Assembly: GCA_002441465.1 (NCBI GenBank) | Contig: DJWE01000045.1 | Location: 1-15,359 of the forward strand | Origin: Propionibacteriaceae bacterium UBA6238 | GTDB taxonomy: Bacteria; Actinomycetota; Actinomycetes; Propionibacteriales; Propionibacteriaceae | Direction of reading: 5' to 3' | Length of the DNA: 15,359 nucleotides | In this document: one piece after another, positions 1-7,174 of the stretch | Layout: every line of letters begins with the position of its first letter | Position numbering within the stretch: position 1 is the first letter of the stretch | Notes under the pieces: model-generated | Databases searched by the model: none | The model's input: only the letters and a program-made list of their open reading frames with translations | Told to the model about the DNA's origin: nothing | Translations under genes and position numbers: made by a program

Positions 1-1170
1 CAGCACTCGTTCTGGTTCCTGCCCAACGTTGCTGCCTGCGAGGCAATGTCGAACCTGCTCGCGGAGAAGCAGAACGTGTTCTGGCACGACTACAAGGTCC
101 TCGTCGTCGCGGGTCCCGGCGCGGGCATCGGGCTGGATGCTCTCCCGCCAGTGCGGGCGGCGATCGGCGACGGCCACGACACCAAGACGATCACCCTGTC
201 GTGCGGCAAGCTCACCACGGGCGTCACCGTCAAGCAGTGGTCCTCGATCCTGATGTTGCGCAACCTCAACTCACCCGAGACCTACTTTCAGGCAGCGTTC
301 CGCGTACAGTCACCGTGGTCGATCAAGAATCCCGACGGAGACAACCCGAGCGCCGAAGCAGTCCTCAAGCCTGTGTGCTTCGTGTTCGACTTCGCGCCCA
401 CTCGCGCGCTGCGTCAGATCGCCGACTACGGCGCCGGTCTCTCGCCGGAGACGCCGAACCCTGAGCAAGCCGTCGAGGAGCTCGTGAAGTTCCTGCCCGT
501 GTTGGCGTACGACGGGTCGAATATGACCCAGGTCGATGCCGGCGGCATCCTCGACATCGCCATGTCGGGCACCTCCGCGACCCTCCTGGCCCGCAAGTGG
601 GAGTCCGCGATCCTCGTCAACGTCGACAACGACACCCTGCGCAAGATCATGAACAACCCCGACGCCCTCAACGCCGTCATGAACATCGAAGGCTTCCGCG
701 CGCTCGGCAGCGACATTTTCGAGACCGTCGTGAACAAGAGCGACGCCGTGAAGAAGGCGAAGAAGGAGAAGGGCGACGACATTACTCCGGCGGAGAAGAA
801 GGAGTTGACGGAGGAGGAGAAGGAGTACAAGTCCAAGCGGAAGCAGATTCAGGAGAAGCTGGTCAAGTTCGCCACCCGCGTCCCTGCGTTCATGTACCTG
901 ACCGACTTCCGTGAGAACACTCTTACCGACGTCATCACCAAGCTCGAACCCGGCTTGTTCCGCACCGTCACCGGACTGACCGTCGAGGACTTCCACCTCC
1001 TCGTGAATCTCGGCGTCTTTAACGCCACCCATATGAACCAGGCCGTCTTCGCCTTCCGCCGCTACGAGGACTCCTCCTTGTCCTACACCGGCATCGAGTC
1101 CCACAAGGGCCTGCGCCGCTACGGCCTCTACGACACCGTCGTCGCCGTCAACGACGAGACCGTAGTCTGA
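1..1170 (+). CDS. SF2 helicase/restriction-type protein, C-terminal part (5' truncated by window)
   Basis: The frame is open from base 1, and the first ATG at 46 is internal: residues before it (FWFLPNVAACEAM) already read like helicase motif IV. About 389 residues are visible. Residues ~71-80 (LTTGVTVKQW) fit helicase motif V, and ~95-105 (YFQAAFRVQSP) take the place of motif VI, the arginine-finger region. This is the second RecA lobe of a superfamily 2 helicase of the kind found in restriction-like proteins. Residues ~248-286 are very rich in Lys and Glu and look like a charged coiled coil. The C-terminus ends RRYGLYDTVVAVNDETVV before TGA. A DUF262 start follows 30 bp downstream on the same strand, so the two probably formed one defence operon. 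The nuclease or methylase half, if present, lies outside the window. The family is clear, but the exact function and DNA specificity are not. Confidence 0.75.
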   Translation, partial: QHSFWFLPNVAACEAMSNLLAEKQNVFWHDYKVLVVAGPGAGIGLDALPPVRAAIGDGHDTKTITLSCGKLTTGVTVKQWSSILMLRNLNSPETYFQAAFRVQSPWSIKNPDGDNPSAEAVLKPVCFVFDFAPTRALRQIADYGAGLSPETPNPEQAVEELVKFLPVLAYDGSNMTQVDAGGILDIAMSGTSATLLARKWESAILVNVDNDTLRKIMNNPDALNAVMNIEGFRALGSDIFETVVNKSDAVKKAKKEKGDDITPAEKKELTEEEKEYKSKRKQIQEKLVKFATRVPAFMYLTDFRENTLTDVITKLEPGLFRTVTGLTVEDFHLLVNLGVFNATHMNQAVFAFRRYEDSSLSYTGIESHKGLRRYGLYDTVVAVNDETVV

Positions 1171-1200
1171 CCACCCGTCAGCCCGTATCGAGAGAGCCGC

Positions 1201-1445
1201 ATGTCCTTCCAGACCCGGCGCAGCATCGAGGAGATGCTCACCGCCATCCACAAGCGCGAGTATCTGATGCCAGCTATCCATCGTGAATTTGTCTGAAGCA
1301 CGGATACCCTGTCGGCTCCTTCCTGCTCTGGAACTTCAAGCCCGAGACCGCGCAGTCGTACACGTTCTACGAGTTCCTGACGAACTACCACGAGCGCGAC
1401 AACCTTACGCGGACAAGACAACGGTTCCCTCCGGGCAGCAAGACC
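1201..1445 (+). pseudogene. DUF262 (GmrSD-type) gene, N-terminal remnant
   Basis: The start at ATG 1201 reads MSFQTRRSIEEMLTAIHKRE and then YLMPAIHREFV, the standard opening of DUF262 proteins (MPAIQREFVW). The frame stops at TGA 1294-1296. The homologous text resumes one frame away at 1296 (KHGYPVGSFLLW, then QSYTFYEFLTNYHERDN), the usual 'YPIGSFLFW' strand. About 14 codons expected between FVW and KHGYP are missing, so a small deletion out of frame is likely. At ~1401 the text shifts again: the next frame gives PYADKTTVPSG, consistent with loss of one C in a C-run. Recognisable sequence ends near 1445. The expected DGQQRLT motif is absent. DUF262/GmrS domains are nucleotide-dependent defence nuclease components. 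This copy is dead, and the matching C-terminal remnant is at ~7175-7500. Confidence 0.8.
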
Positions 1446-1459
1446 CTTCAGCCGATTGG

Positions 1460-1849
1460 TCAGAGGTACCGGCAGATCGACTCGGGTGTGCAGGCCTCCG
1501 GCGACGTCTGTGCTGCGTTCGCGCGGAGCTCGGCGACGCTGGTACGGAGCAGGCGGAGATGCTCAAGCTGCTCGTCGATCTCGACCAGTCGCCGGTCGAG
1601 GAGGTCTCGAACATGACCGCACGGCGACCCGCCCGCGTCACGTACTTCGAGGATCTCGGCGGTTTGCGCGAGGGTGAGCCCTGCTGCGCGGGCCCGGTCG
1701 ATGAACTCGAGCCGCTGCACCGCCTCGTCGCCGTAGTTGCGGTACCCGGCCGGGGTACGCTCCGGAGGTTGGAGCAGCCCGCGCTCCTCGTAATACCGCA
1801 GCGTGGACGCCCTCGTCTTCGCCTTCCCCGCGAGTTCTCCGATCCGCAT
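1460..1849 (-). CDS. merR: MerR-family heavy-metal-responsive regulator (merR)
   Basis: 129 residues from ATG at 1849, preceded by GGAGGTG; the frame extends upstream, but homology starts at MRIGELAGKA. An N-terminal MerR winged HTH lies at residues 1-70 (STLRYYEERGLL, TPAGYRNYGDEAVQRLEFI). It is followed by the long dimerisation helix (~80-112). Cys77, Cys120 and Cys126 are placed like the three metal-binding cysteines of mercury MerR (82, 117, 126), although the spacing of the last two is tighter than in Tn501 MerR. It is divergent from merA, with a MerR-type operator between them (1869-1900). It should bend the long-spacer merA promoter to activate it when metal is bound, and repress it otherwise. 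Hg(II) is inferred from merA next door; the cysteine layout alone does not prove the metal. Confidence 0.85.
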   Translation of the reverse strand: MRIGELAGKAKTRASTLRYYEERGLLQPPERTPAGYRNYGDEAVQRLEFIDRARAAGLTLAQTAEILEVRDAGGSPCGHVRDLLDRRLVEIDEQLEHLRLLRTSVAELRANAAQTSPEACTPESICRYL

Positions 1850-1868
1850 CGTCACCTCCGCCACCGAC

Positions 1869-1900
1869 TTGACCTTCAAGCATACTTTAAGGTCCATTCT
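1869..1900 (+). promoter_or_regulatory. merA promoter with MerR-type operator
   Basis: A near-perfect inverted repeat, GACCTTCAAG (1871-1880) and CTTTAAGGTC (1885-1894), matches at 9 of 10 positions and has a 4-base centre, CATA. It overlaps a TTGACC -35 box at 1869-1874. A weak -10 (CATTCT, 1895-1900) sits about 20 bp downstream. An over-long spacer filled by a dyad is the hallmark of MerR-activated promoters, and the dyad sits between divergent merR and merA. Seen directly: the dyad and the -35 box. Inferred: MerR binding. Confidence 0.75.
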
Positions 1901-1915
1901 TTCAGGAGTGGCCGC

Positions 1916-1951
1916 ATGAGTGGCCGGTTCGAACTTGAGGAGGCATCGTGA
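1916..1951 (+). CDS. possible 11-residue leader ORF coupled to merA
   Basis: ATG at 1916 follows AGGAG (1904-1908) at a good distance. It encodes MSGRFELEEAS, ending in TGA at 1949-1951, which overlaps the GTG start of merA by two bases. The merA Shine-Dalgarno (GAGGAGG, 1937-1943) lies inside this ORF. It could be a translational-coupling leader. A chance ORF of this size is also quite possible, and nothing identifies the peptide. Confidence 0.3.
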   Translation: MSGRFELEEAS

Positions 1952-3324
1952 CACAGCACACAGAGGTTGATCTCGTGGTGATCGGGACGGGCGGGGCGGC
2001 GATGTCCGCAGCGATCCACGCGCGCCTCGAGGGGGCCAGCGTGGTCGCCATCGAATCGGGAACCCTCGGCGGTACCTGCGTGAACGTGGGTTGTGTGCCG
2101 TCCAAGACGCTTCTCGCGGCCGCGCACACCCGGCACTCCGCCCTCACGAACCCGTTCTCAGGCGCCCCCAGCTCTGCTGGGATGGTCGATCTCAGCGCGC
2201 TCATCGAGCAGAAGGATGATCTGGTTGGGATGCTCCGCCAGACCAAGTACGCCGACATCGCCGCTGCCTACGGGTTTGACATCCTCCCGGGCACTGCAAC
2301 GTTCACAGACGCGGGAACCCTGCTCGTGGATGGACGACCGGTGCGCGCGAAGTCGTATCTCGTCGCCACCGGCGCCGAGCCGCACGTGCCGGCAATCCCT
2401 GGGCTTGAGCAGGTTGATTACCTCACGTCGACCACAGCGATGGAACTGACGGAACTGCCCGCGTCGCTCGTGGTGATCGGCGGTGGCTTCGTCGGCCTGG
2501 AACAGGCGCAGCTGTTCGCCCGGCTCGGAGTAGAGGTCACCGTCATCGGTCGGCTCGCCCCGCACGCCGAACCGGAACTGTCATCCGAGCTCCGCAAGGC
2601 CTTCCTGGCCGAGGGGATCAGCGTCATCGGCGACCGCGCAGCCACGATCACCCAGCACGAGGGCCTGGTCCAGGTGACGACCCGCAACGGGAAGGACGCG
2701 ACCGGTGAACGTGTCCTCGTTGCCACCGGTCGCACCCCGCGCACCGAAGGGCTCAACCTTCCTGCTGCGGGTATCGCGACCGACGAGCGCGGCTTCGTCA
2801 TCGTAGACGAGCAGCAGCGGACCACGAACCCGGCTGTGTTCGCCGCCGGTGACGTCACTGACGTGCCCCAGTACGTGTACGTCGCCGCGAGGACTGGGAA
2901 GATCGCCGCGCACAACGCCCTGGGTCACGACGAGCGAGTCGACTACACCGGGTTGCCGTCTGTGCTGTTCACCTCACCCCAACTGGCCTCCGCCGGGATC
3001 ACCGAAGCCAGCGCCATCGCCGCCGGATACCGGTGCGCCTGCCGATTCCTACGACTTTCCGACGTGCCCAGGGCCATCGCCAACCACGACACACGCGGCG
3101 GCATCAAGGTCGTCGCCGACGCCGACACCGGCAAAGTCCTCGGTATCCACGCCCTCGCCGACACCGCTGGGGAGATGATGCTCGCCGCAACCTACGCCAT
3201 CACCGCCGGATTCACCGTCACCCAACTCGCCGACACCTGGGCCCCCTACCTCACCATGGCCGAAGGCATCCGCCTCACCGCGAACCTCTTCCGCAACGAA
3301 CTCCCCACCTCCTGCTGCGCCTGA
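1948..3324 (+). CDS. merA: Mercury(II) reductase MerA
   Basis: 458 residues from GTG 1948, preceded by GAGGAGG 4 bases upstream. This is a flavin- and NADPH-dependent enzyme that reduces Hg(II) to volatile Hg(0) in the cytoplasm. Visible elements in order are the FAD dinucleotide fold (VIGTGGAAMSAAIHA, ~11-25), the redox-active disulfide GTCVNVGC (Cys44, Cys49), the NADPH fold VVIGGGFVGLE (~176-186), the FAD motif AAGDVTDVPQYVYVAA, and the dimerisation domain with PYLTMAEGIRL. The C-terminal pair Cys456-Cys457 (SCCA) hands Hg(II) to the active site and separates MerA from dihydrolipoamide dehydrogenase. The N-terminal metal-binding NmerA domain is absent, as in many actinobacterial MerAs. No merT, merP or merB is seen, so uptake and organomercurial cleavage must be handled elsewhere or not at all. 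Confidence 0.97.
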   Translation: MTQHTEVDLVVIGTGGAAMSAAIHARLEGASVVAIESGTLGGTCVNVGCVPSKTLLAAAHTRHSALTNPFSGAPSSAGMVDLSALIEQKDDLVGMLRQTKYADIAAAYGFDILPGTATFTDAGTLLVDGRPVRAKSYLVATGAEPHVPAIPGLEQVDYLTSTTAMELTELPASLVVIGGGFVGLEQAQLFARLGVEVTVIGRLAPHAEPELSSELRKAFLAEGISVIGDRAATITQHEGLVQVTTRNGKDATGERVLVATGRTPRTEGLNLPAAGIATDERGFVIVDEQQRTTNPAVFAAGDVTDVPQYVYVAARTGKIAAHNALGHDERVDYTGLPSVLFTSPQLASAGITEASAIAAGYRCACRFLRLSDVPRAIANHDTRGGIKVVADADTGKVLGIHALADTAGEMMLAATYAITAGFTVTQLADTWAPYLTMAEGIRLTANLFRNELPTSCCA

Positions 3325-3327
3325 CAC

Positions 3328-3440
3328 AAGAGCCGGGCCCAGCGATGTGGTGATCCAAGTGATATCCGCGACGCCTTCAACACCGGCACCGACCGCGTGA
3401 TCGACGCCTACGCGGTCAGCGTGGGCTCAGTTGAGGCAGC
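3328..3440 (+). pseudogene. possible vestigial coding fragment between merA and cadD
   Basis: Between the convergent ends of merA and cadD, plus-strand frame 1 reads DPSDIRDAFNTGTDRVIDAY and on to AVSVGSVEAA. Its third positions are almost all G/C from 3361 to ~3426, unlike ordinary intergenic sequence. It has no clear start and loses codon bias after ~3430. It could be the tail of a lost resistance gene that once followed merA. I do not recognise the family. The rest of 3325-3546 shows no gene and no convincing terminator hairpin. Confidence 0.25.
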
Positions 3441-3546
3441 GGCGCCGAGCACGTCGTCTGGGCCGCTCACACGCGCAGCGCACCGGGACACTCAGCCGCC
3501 AGGTAGCAACCACAGCACGCTGCCATCTACGCAGTCGGCTACGAGT

Positions 3547-4149
3547 TCAGAGGCCGAAGGCACCACCACTGACGAGGATGAAGATGCCCAGGCCGATGAG
3601 CACGATCGGGAACAGGATGTGTTCCCAGCGTTCCAGGAGTTCGGCGATCGGTCGGCGGGTGGCGACGAACTTGCCCAGGCCGACGAGGGCGGCGACCAGG
3701 GCGAGGAACACGATGCAGTACGCCACCACGGCCGCTGGGCCCACGCTGAGGAAGACCGGGACGTAGACGCCGATGTTGTCCCCGCCGTTGGCGAAGGTCA
3801 CCCCGGCCACCGTCCACACCCCAACCTTCTTGCCCTCGACCTTTGCCTCATCGTCATCGTCGGCACCGCGGTTGCGCCAGGCTTGCCACGCAGCCCAAAG
3901 TCCCAACCCCAGCGGAATGAGTCCGAAGTAGGGGATGACCTCTGGCGGCAGGAACGCTCCCGCCCCGAGCGTCACCAGCACGGAAGCGCCCAGGATGCCA
4001 GCGAACCCGAGGTACTGTCCGACCAGGATTCGGGCGGTGGTCCCGCGCTGGCCCGCGCCTCGGGCGAAGAACAGTGAGAGCACGATGATGTCATCGATGT
4101 TCGTGGCGATGAATAGGCCGATCGCCTGCAGGACGGAGGACAGGATCAT
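3547..4149 (-). CDS. cadD: CadD-family cadmium resistance transporter
   Basis: 200 residues, a normal length for CadD, an integral membrane protein that gives resistance to cadmium by export or binding. About five hydrophobic segments are visible. Family signatures are near the N-terminus (ATNIDDIIVLSLFFA, residues 15-29) and in the middle (TFANGGDNIGVYVP, 118-131); the Asp residues in these membrane motifs suit divalent metal contact. A hydrophilic acidic loop (~95-107, with DDDD) separates the halves. ATG 4149 overlaps the stop of a 27-codon ORF by ATGA, so cadD is the last gene of a coupled operon after cmtR, the P1B ATPase and lspA. No strong Shine-Dalgarno is present, which fits dependence on coupling. 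Confidence 0.92.
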   Translation of the reverse strand: MILSSVLQAIGLFIATNIDDIIVLSLFFARGAGQRGTTARILVGQYLGFAGILGASVLVTLGAGAFLPPEVIPYFGLIPLGLGLWAAWQAWRNRGADDDDEAKVEGKKVGVWTVAGVTFANGGDNIGVYVPVFLSVGPAAVVAYCIVFLALVAALVGLGKFVATRRPIAELLERWEHILFPIVLIGLGIFILVSGGAFGL

Positions 4150-4229
4150 GCGCCCACCGCCGCGTTACAGCCGCCTGGCGACCCAGCGGTTCCGGCAGCC
4201 GCGTGCCGTTGATACTCTGCGACCATCAT
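4146..4229 (-). CDS. 27-residue small ORF linking lspA and cadD
   Basis: The two ATGs at 4229 and 4226 open MMVAEYQRHAAAGTAG, then SPGGCNAAVGA, and TGA. The first ATG overlaps the lspA stop (ATGA at 4226-4229), and its own TGA overlaps the cadD ATG (ATGA at 4146-4149). An AGGA lies about 8 bases upstream. The double overlap continues the 4-base coupling seen at every other junction in this operon, which argues that it is translated. The peptide has one Cys and one His and no membrane segment. It may act only to carry ribosomes from lspA to cadD; no family is recognised. Confidence 0.5.
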   Translation of the reverse strand: MMVAEYQRHAAAGTAGSPGGCNAAVGA

Positions 4230-4795
4230 TGTCCGTTCCTGGTGTGGTGTGGGCCTCGGAGGTAAAGCAGGACGCCCAGGGCGACGCCGAAACCGAGGAT
4301 GACGTCGGCAAGGTTGCCGATGAACAGGTTGCCGTAGGCGAGGAAGTCGGTGACGTGACCGCGGCCAAACTCGGGAGGGGCGAACAGCCGGTCCAGCAGG
4401 TTGCCGACCGCGCCTCCCCACACCAGGCCGATCGCGACCGCCCACCCGACGGTGCGGGCGCGGGTTGCGGCGACGAGTAGAGCGACAGAGGCCGCCGCGG
4501 CGATGACGGTGAGCAGCCAGGTTGCGCCGGCTCCGAGGGACATCACGGTGCCGGGGTTGAACGCGAGCTGCAAGCCGAGCCAGTCTCCCAAGAGCGGAAT
4601 ACGGTCATCCTCGCTGAGCTGAGCGAGGGCGAGTGCCTTGCTGCCTTGATCGATCAGCACCGCGCCAGCGGCGACGGCGCACGCGAGCAGGAACCAGCGG
4701 AGCCGGACGCGCGCCGCCGCCGGGCCGGCAGAACTCGCTTCCACGGCATCCGCTTTTCCCGGGGAGGGAGCGGAGCCGTCAAGGGGATCGGTCAT
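4226..4795 (-). CDS. lspA: Signal peptidase II (lipoprotein signal peptidase), accessory copy
   Basis: 189 residues. LspA is the membrane aspartyl protease that cleaves prolipoprotein signal peptides. An Ala/Pro-rich cytoplasmic extension of ~30 residues precedes four membrane helices. Family motifs are IDQGSKAL (48-55), FNPG (79-82), GNLLDRL with catalytic Asp135, VTDFL (148-152) and NLADV with catalytic Asp164. Both catalytic aspartates are present, so the enzyme should be active. ATG 4795 overlaps the ATPase stop by ATGA. It lies inside a cadmium-type operon rather than next to ileS/rluD-type housekeeping neighbours, so this is an additional copy. LspA genes are known to travel with cad and related metal operons, but why metal export needs one is not established; a surface metal-binding lipoprotein is one idea. 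No lipoprotein gene is seen here. Confidence 0.92.
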   Translation of the reverse strand: MTDPLDGSAPSPGKADAVEASSAGPAAARVRLRWFLLACAVAAGAVLIDQGSKALALAQLSEDDRIPLLGDWLGLQLAFNPGTVMSLGAGATWLLTVIAAAASVALLVAATRARTVGWAVAIGLVWGGAVGNLLDRLFAPPEFGRGHVTDFLAYGNLFIGNLADVILGFGVALGVLLYLRGPHHTRNGQ

Positions 4796-6696
4796 GCCTT
4801 CGTGCGCCGCGCCGCGCGGAGCCCGTTGAGGATGACGACGACTTCAGCGACCTCGTGTACAAGCACGACCGCGGCGAGCCCGAGGACTCCGGTAATCGCC
4901 AGCGGCAGCAGCACCACGATGATCGCGATCGACAACACGACGTTCTGGTTGATTATGTTGCGGCCGCGGCGGGCGTGGGCGAGGGCCTGTGGGATGAGGC
5001 GCAGGTCGTGGCCGGTGAACGCGACGTCGGCCGACTCGATCGCAGCATCGGCGCCCTTGGCTCCCATCGCGATCCCCACATCCGCGGCCGCCAGCGCGGG
5101 AGCGTCGTTGATGCCGTCCCCGATCATGGCAGTGGGCTGAGACTTCGACAACTCCGCGACGGCGGTGGCCTTGTCCTCGGGGCGCAGCTCGGCGCGCACG
5201 TCCATGATGCCGGCCTGGCCGGCCAGCGCTGCGGCGGTGCGGGCGTTGTCGCCGGTGAGCATCGTCACCCCGATCCCGCGGCGGTTCAGCGTGGCGATGA
5301 CCTCGGGAACCTCTGGGCGCAGTTCGTCACGCACCCCGATCGCGCCAGCCGGCCGGTCGCCGCGGTGGACGATGACGACGGTCATCCCCTCGGATTCCAT
5401 CACCTGCACCTGGTCGGCCAGCGTGCCGGCGTCCAGCCAGCGGGGGCTACCGACGGCGAGACGGGCACTACCGAGCGTGCCGGTGATGCCGCGCCCGGCG
5501 GTCTCGGTGACGTCGTGCGCGGTCGGGGCGTCGGGGACGGCCTTCGTGATCGCGGCGGCCAGCGGGTGCGTGCTGTGACCTTCCAGGCTCGCCGCCCACG
5601 CCAGCACCTCATTCTCGGTCGCGCCGGTGGTGACGACGCGGGTCACCGTGGGCTCGTTGCGGGTCAGCGTGCCGGTCTTGTCGACGGCGACGTGGCGGAT
5701 GCCGCCGAACCGCTCGAACGCGGCCCCGGACTTCACGACCACACCGAACTTCGACGCCGCGCCGATCGCGGAAACAACGGTGACCGGGACGGCGATCGCC
5801 AGCGCGCACGGCGAGGCTGCGACCAGCACCACCAGAGCGCGGGTGATCCACAGCTCAGGGTCGCCGCTCAACAGCGACCCAAGCACGCCGACCAGCACGG
5901 CGAGGATCATCACGCCGGGCACCAGCGGGCGGGCGATCCGGTCGGCCAGGCGGGCACGGTCGCCCTTCTCGGCCTGCGCCTGCTCGACCAGCTCCACGAT
6001 GGTGGTGAGCGAGTTGTCGGTGCCGGCGGCGGTGGCCTCGACCTCGAGCACGCCGGTGGTGTTGATCGACCCGGCCGAGACGTCGGTGCCCGGTTCGACC
6101 TCGACCGGGATCGATTCACCCGTGATCGCGGACGTGTCCAGGCTGCTCCGCCCGGCCCGCACGGTGCCGTCGGTGGCGATCCGTTCGCCCGGCCGGACCA
6201 CCAGGACATCCCCGACGCGCAGCTCCTTCGCCTCGACCTCGGCGGTGGCGTCGCCGCGCTTGACGAGTGCGGTTTCGGGCACGAGCTTCAACAGCGCCCG
6301 CAACCCTGCGCGGGCGCGGTCCATCGCCTTGTCCTCCAGCGCCTCCGCGATGGAGTACAGGAATGCCAGCGCGGCGGCCTCCTCGACGTAGCCGAGGATC
6401 ACCGCGCCGGTCGCGCTGATCGTCATCAGCAGCCCGATGCCGAGCTTGCCCTTGGTGAACAGCTTGCGCAGCGCGCCCGGCACGAACGTGTACGCGCCCA
6501 GCAGCAGGCCGATCCAGAACAGCACCAGGCCCGCGGTCTCCGCGCCGGTCCACTCGCACACCAGGCCGGCGGCGAACGCGACGCCGGAGGCGATCGGGAT
6601 CAGAACGCTCGGGCTCCGATACCACGGCCGGTCATCGTCATCATCGTGGTCGTCGAGGTCGACATGCTCGACCTGCGAACCCGTGACCGCGCTCAC
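4792..6696 (-). CDS. Heavy-metal-translocating P1B-type ATPase (SPC-type)
   Basis: 634 residues from GTG 6696, which overlaps the cmtR stop (GTGA). The frame is open further upstream, but that text is cmtR in another frame. It exports divalent metal using ATP. Visible elements are an Asp/His-rich N-terminus (~10-22, HVDLDDHDDDDD) in place of an HMA/CxxC domain, TGES (192-195), the membrane metal site SPC (295-297), phosphorylated Asp339 in DKTGT, SxxHP (375-378), TGDN (481-484), GDGIND (526-531) and a last-helix HEVAE (614-618). SPC instead of CPC is typical of the P1B-4 (cobalt/zinc/iron-related) group rather than classical CPC CadA, although HEVAE differs from the usual HEGGT. Neighbours cmtR and cadD suggest Cd/Zn/Pb; SPC suggests a wider or different metal range. 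Substrate is not decided, so no symbol is given. Confidence 0.93.
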   Translation of the reverse strand: MSAVTGSQVEHVDLDDHDDDDDRPWYRSPSVLIPIASGVAFAAGLVCEWTGAETAGLVLFWIGLLLGAYTFVPGALRKLFTKGKLGIGLLMTISATGAVILGYVEEAAALAFLYSIAEALEDKAMDRARAGLRALLKLVPETALVKRGDATAEVEAKELRVGDVLVVRPGERIATDGTVRAGRSSLDTSAITGESIPVEVEPGTDVSAGSINTTGVLEVEATAAGTDNSLTTIVELVEQAQAEKGDRARLADRIARPLVPGVMILAVLVGVLGSLLSGDPELWITRALVVLVAASPCALAIAVPVTVVSAIGAASKFGVVVKSGAAFERFGGIRHVAVDKTGTLTRNEPTVTRVVTTGATENEVLAWAASLEGHSTHPLAAAITKAVPDAPTAHDVTETAGRGITGTLGSARLAVGSPRWLDAGTLADQVQVMESEGMTVVIVHRGDRPAGAIGVRDELRPEVPEVIATLNRRGIGVTMLTGDNARTAAALAGQAGIMDVRAELRPEDKATAVAELSKSQPTAMIGDGINDAPALAAADVGIAMGAKGADAAIESADVAFTGHDLRLIPQALAHARRGRNIINQNVVLSIAIIVVLLPLAITGVLGLAAVVLVHEVAEVVVILNGLRAARRTKA

Positions 6697-7052
6697 GCCC
6701 GCACCTCCCCCGCCTGGCAACCCTCGACCCCGCAGTCCGGGTCCATGCACGGCACGCTCTCGTCGACCGCGAGCGTGACATCCACCAGCGCCGTCAGCGC
6801 GCGGGCCAGGTGCGGGTCTGCCACCTCGTAGCGGGTCTGTCGGCCCTCGGGCTCGGCCACCACGATCCCGCACCCGCGCAGGCATGTCAGATGGTTCGAC
6901 ACGTTCGAGCGCGACAACCCCAGCTCGCGGGACAGCACCGCCGGGTAGCTCGGCCCGGCCAGCAGGGTCAGCAGAATGCGGGAGCGGGTCGGGTCGGCCA
7001 TAGCTCGGCCGAGCCGGTTCATCACGTCGAGTCGATCGGAAATAGTCAGCAT
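6693..7052 (-). CDS. cmtR: CmtR-type ArsR/SmtB metal-sensing repressor
   Basis: 119 residues from ATG 7052. A GTG at 7067 is in frame, but the -10 box lies there. From this start the cysteines fall at 57, 61 and 102, exactly the Cd/Pb-sensing triad of M. tuberculosis CmtR. The recognition helix is LGLSRSNVSNHLTCLRGCG (45-62), with the first two ligands inside it as in CmtR. The tail has extra cysteines (Cys107, Cys112; CMDPDCGVEGC), which may change affinity or metal choice. It should repress its own operon (ATPase, lspA, cadD) until Cd(II) or Pb(II) binds. A TATAGT -10 box six bases before the ATG implies a leaderless mRNA starting at the A of ATG, common in actinobacteria. Confidence 0.93.
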   Translation of the reverse strand: MLTISDRLDVMNRLGRAMADPTRSRILLTLLAGPSYPAVLSRELGLSRSNVSNHLTCLRGCGIVVAEPEGRQTRYEVADPHLARALTALVDVTLAVDESVPCMDPDCGVEGCQAGEVRA

Positions 7053-7082
7053 ACGATGACTATACACTGTACGACGTACAGT
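7042..7082 (-). promoter_or_regulatory. cmtR operon promoter and two inverted-repeat operators
   Basis: A perfect dyad ACTGTAC (7066-7072) - GAC - GTACAGT (7076-7082) lies just upstream of a minus-strand -10 TATAGT (7064-7059). A second perfect dyad ATAGTCA (7042-7048) - 8 bases - TGACTAT (7057-7063) covers the -10 and the start codon. The ATG (7052) begins six bases after the -10, so the transcript is probably leaderless. No good -35 hexamer is visible. Dyads on the core promoter fit repression by the CmtR dimer; which dyad is bound is inference. Confidence 0.7.
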
Positions 7083-7174
7083 CGGCGCCAGGTGTCCTCA
7101 TGAGCGGCGAGTCAGTTGACAGCTCCCTACCAGCGAGCGTGGCGAAGTGCTCGAAGATCCGTCGTGGAGAATAT

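Noticed and set aside
310..1281. Minus-strand open frame of 323 codons across the helicase
   Set aside because: Composition is Leu/Val/Gly/Asp-rich shadow of a GC-rich gene; the plus frame has helicase motifs V and VI.
1282..1951. Plus-strand 222-codon open frame through merR
   Set aside because: Only its first part (PYADKTTVPSG) is meaningful, as the third-frame piece of the DUF262 remnant; the rest is antisense to merR.
4633..6831. A very long plus-strand open frame (732 codons)
   Set aside because: It is the antisense shadow of the P1B ATPase and lspA; its translation is low-complexity Arg/Gly/Asp/His with no family motif.
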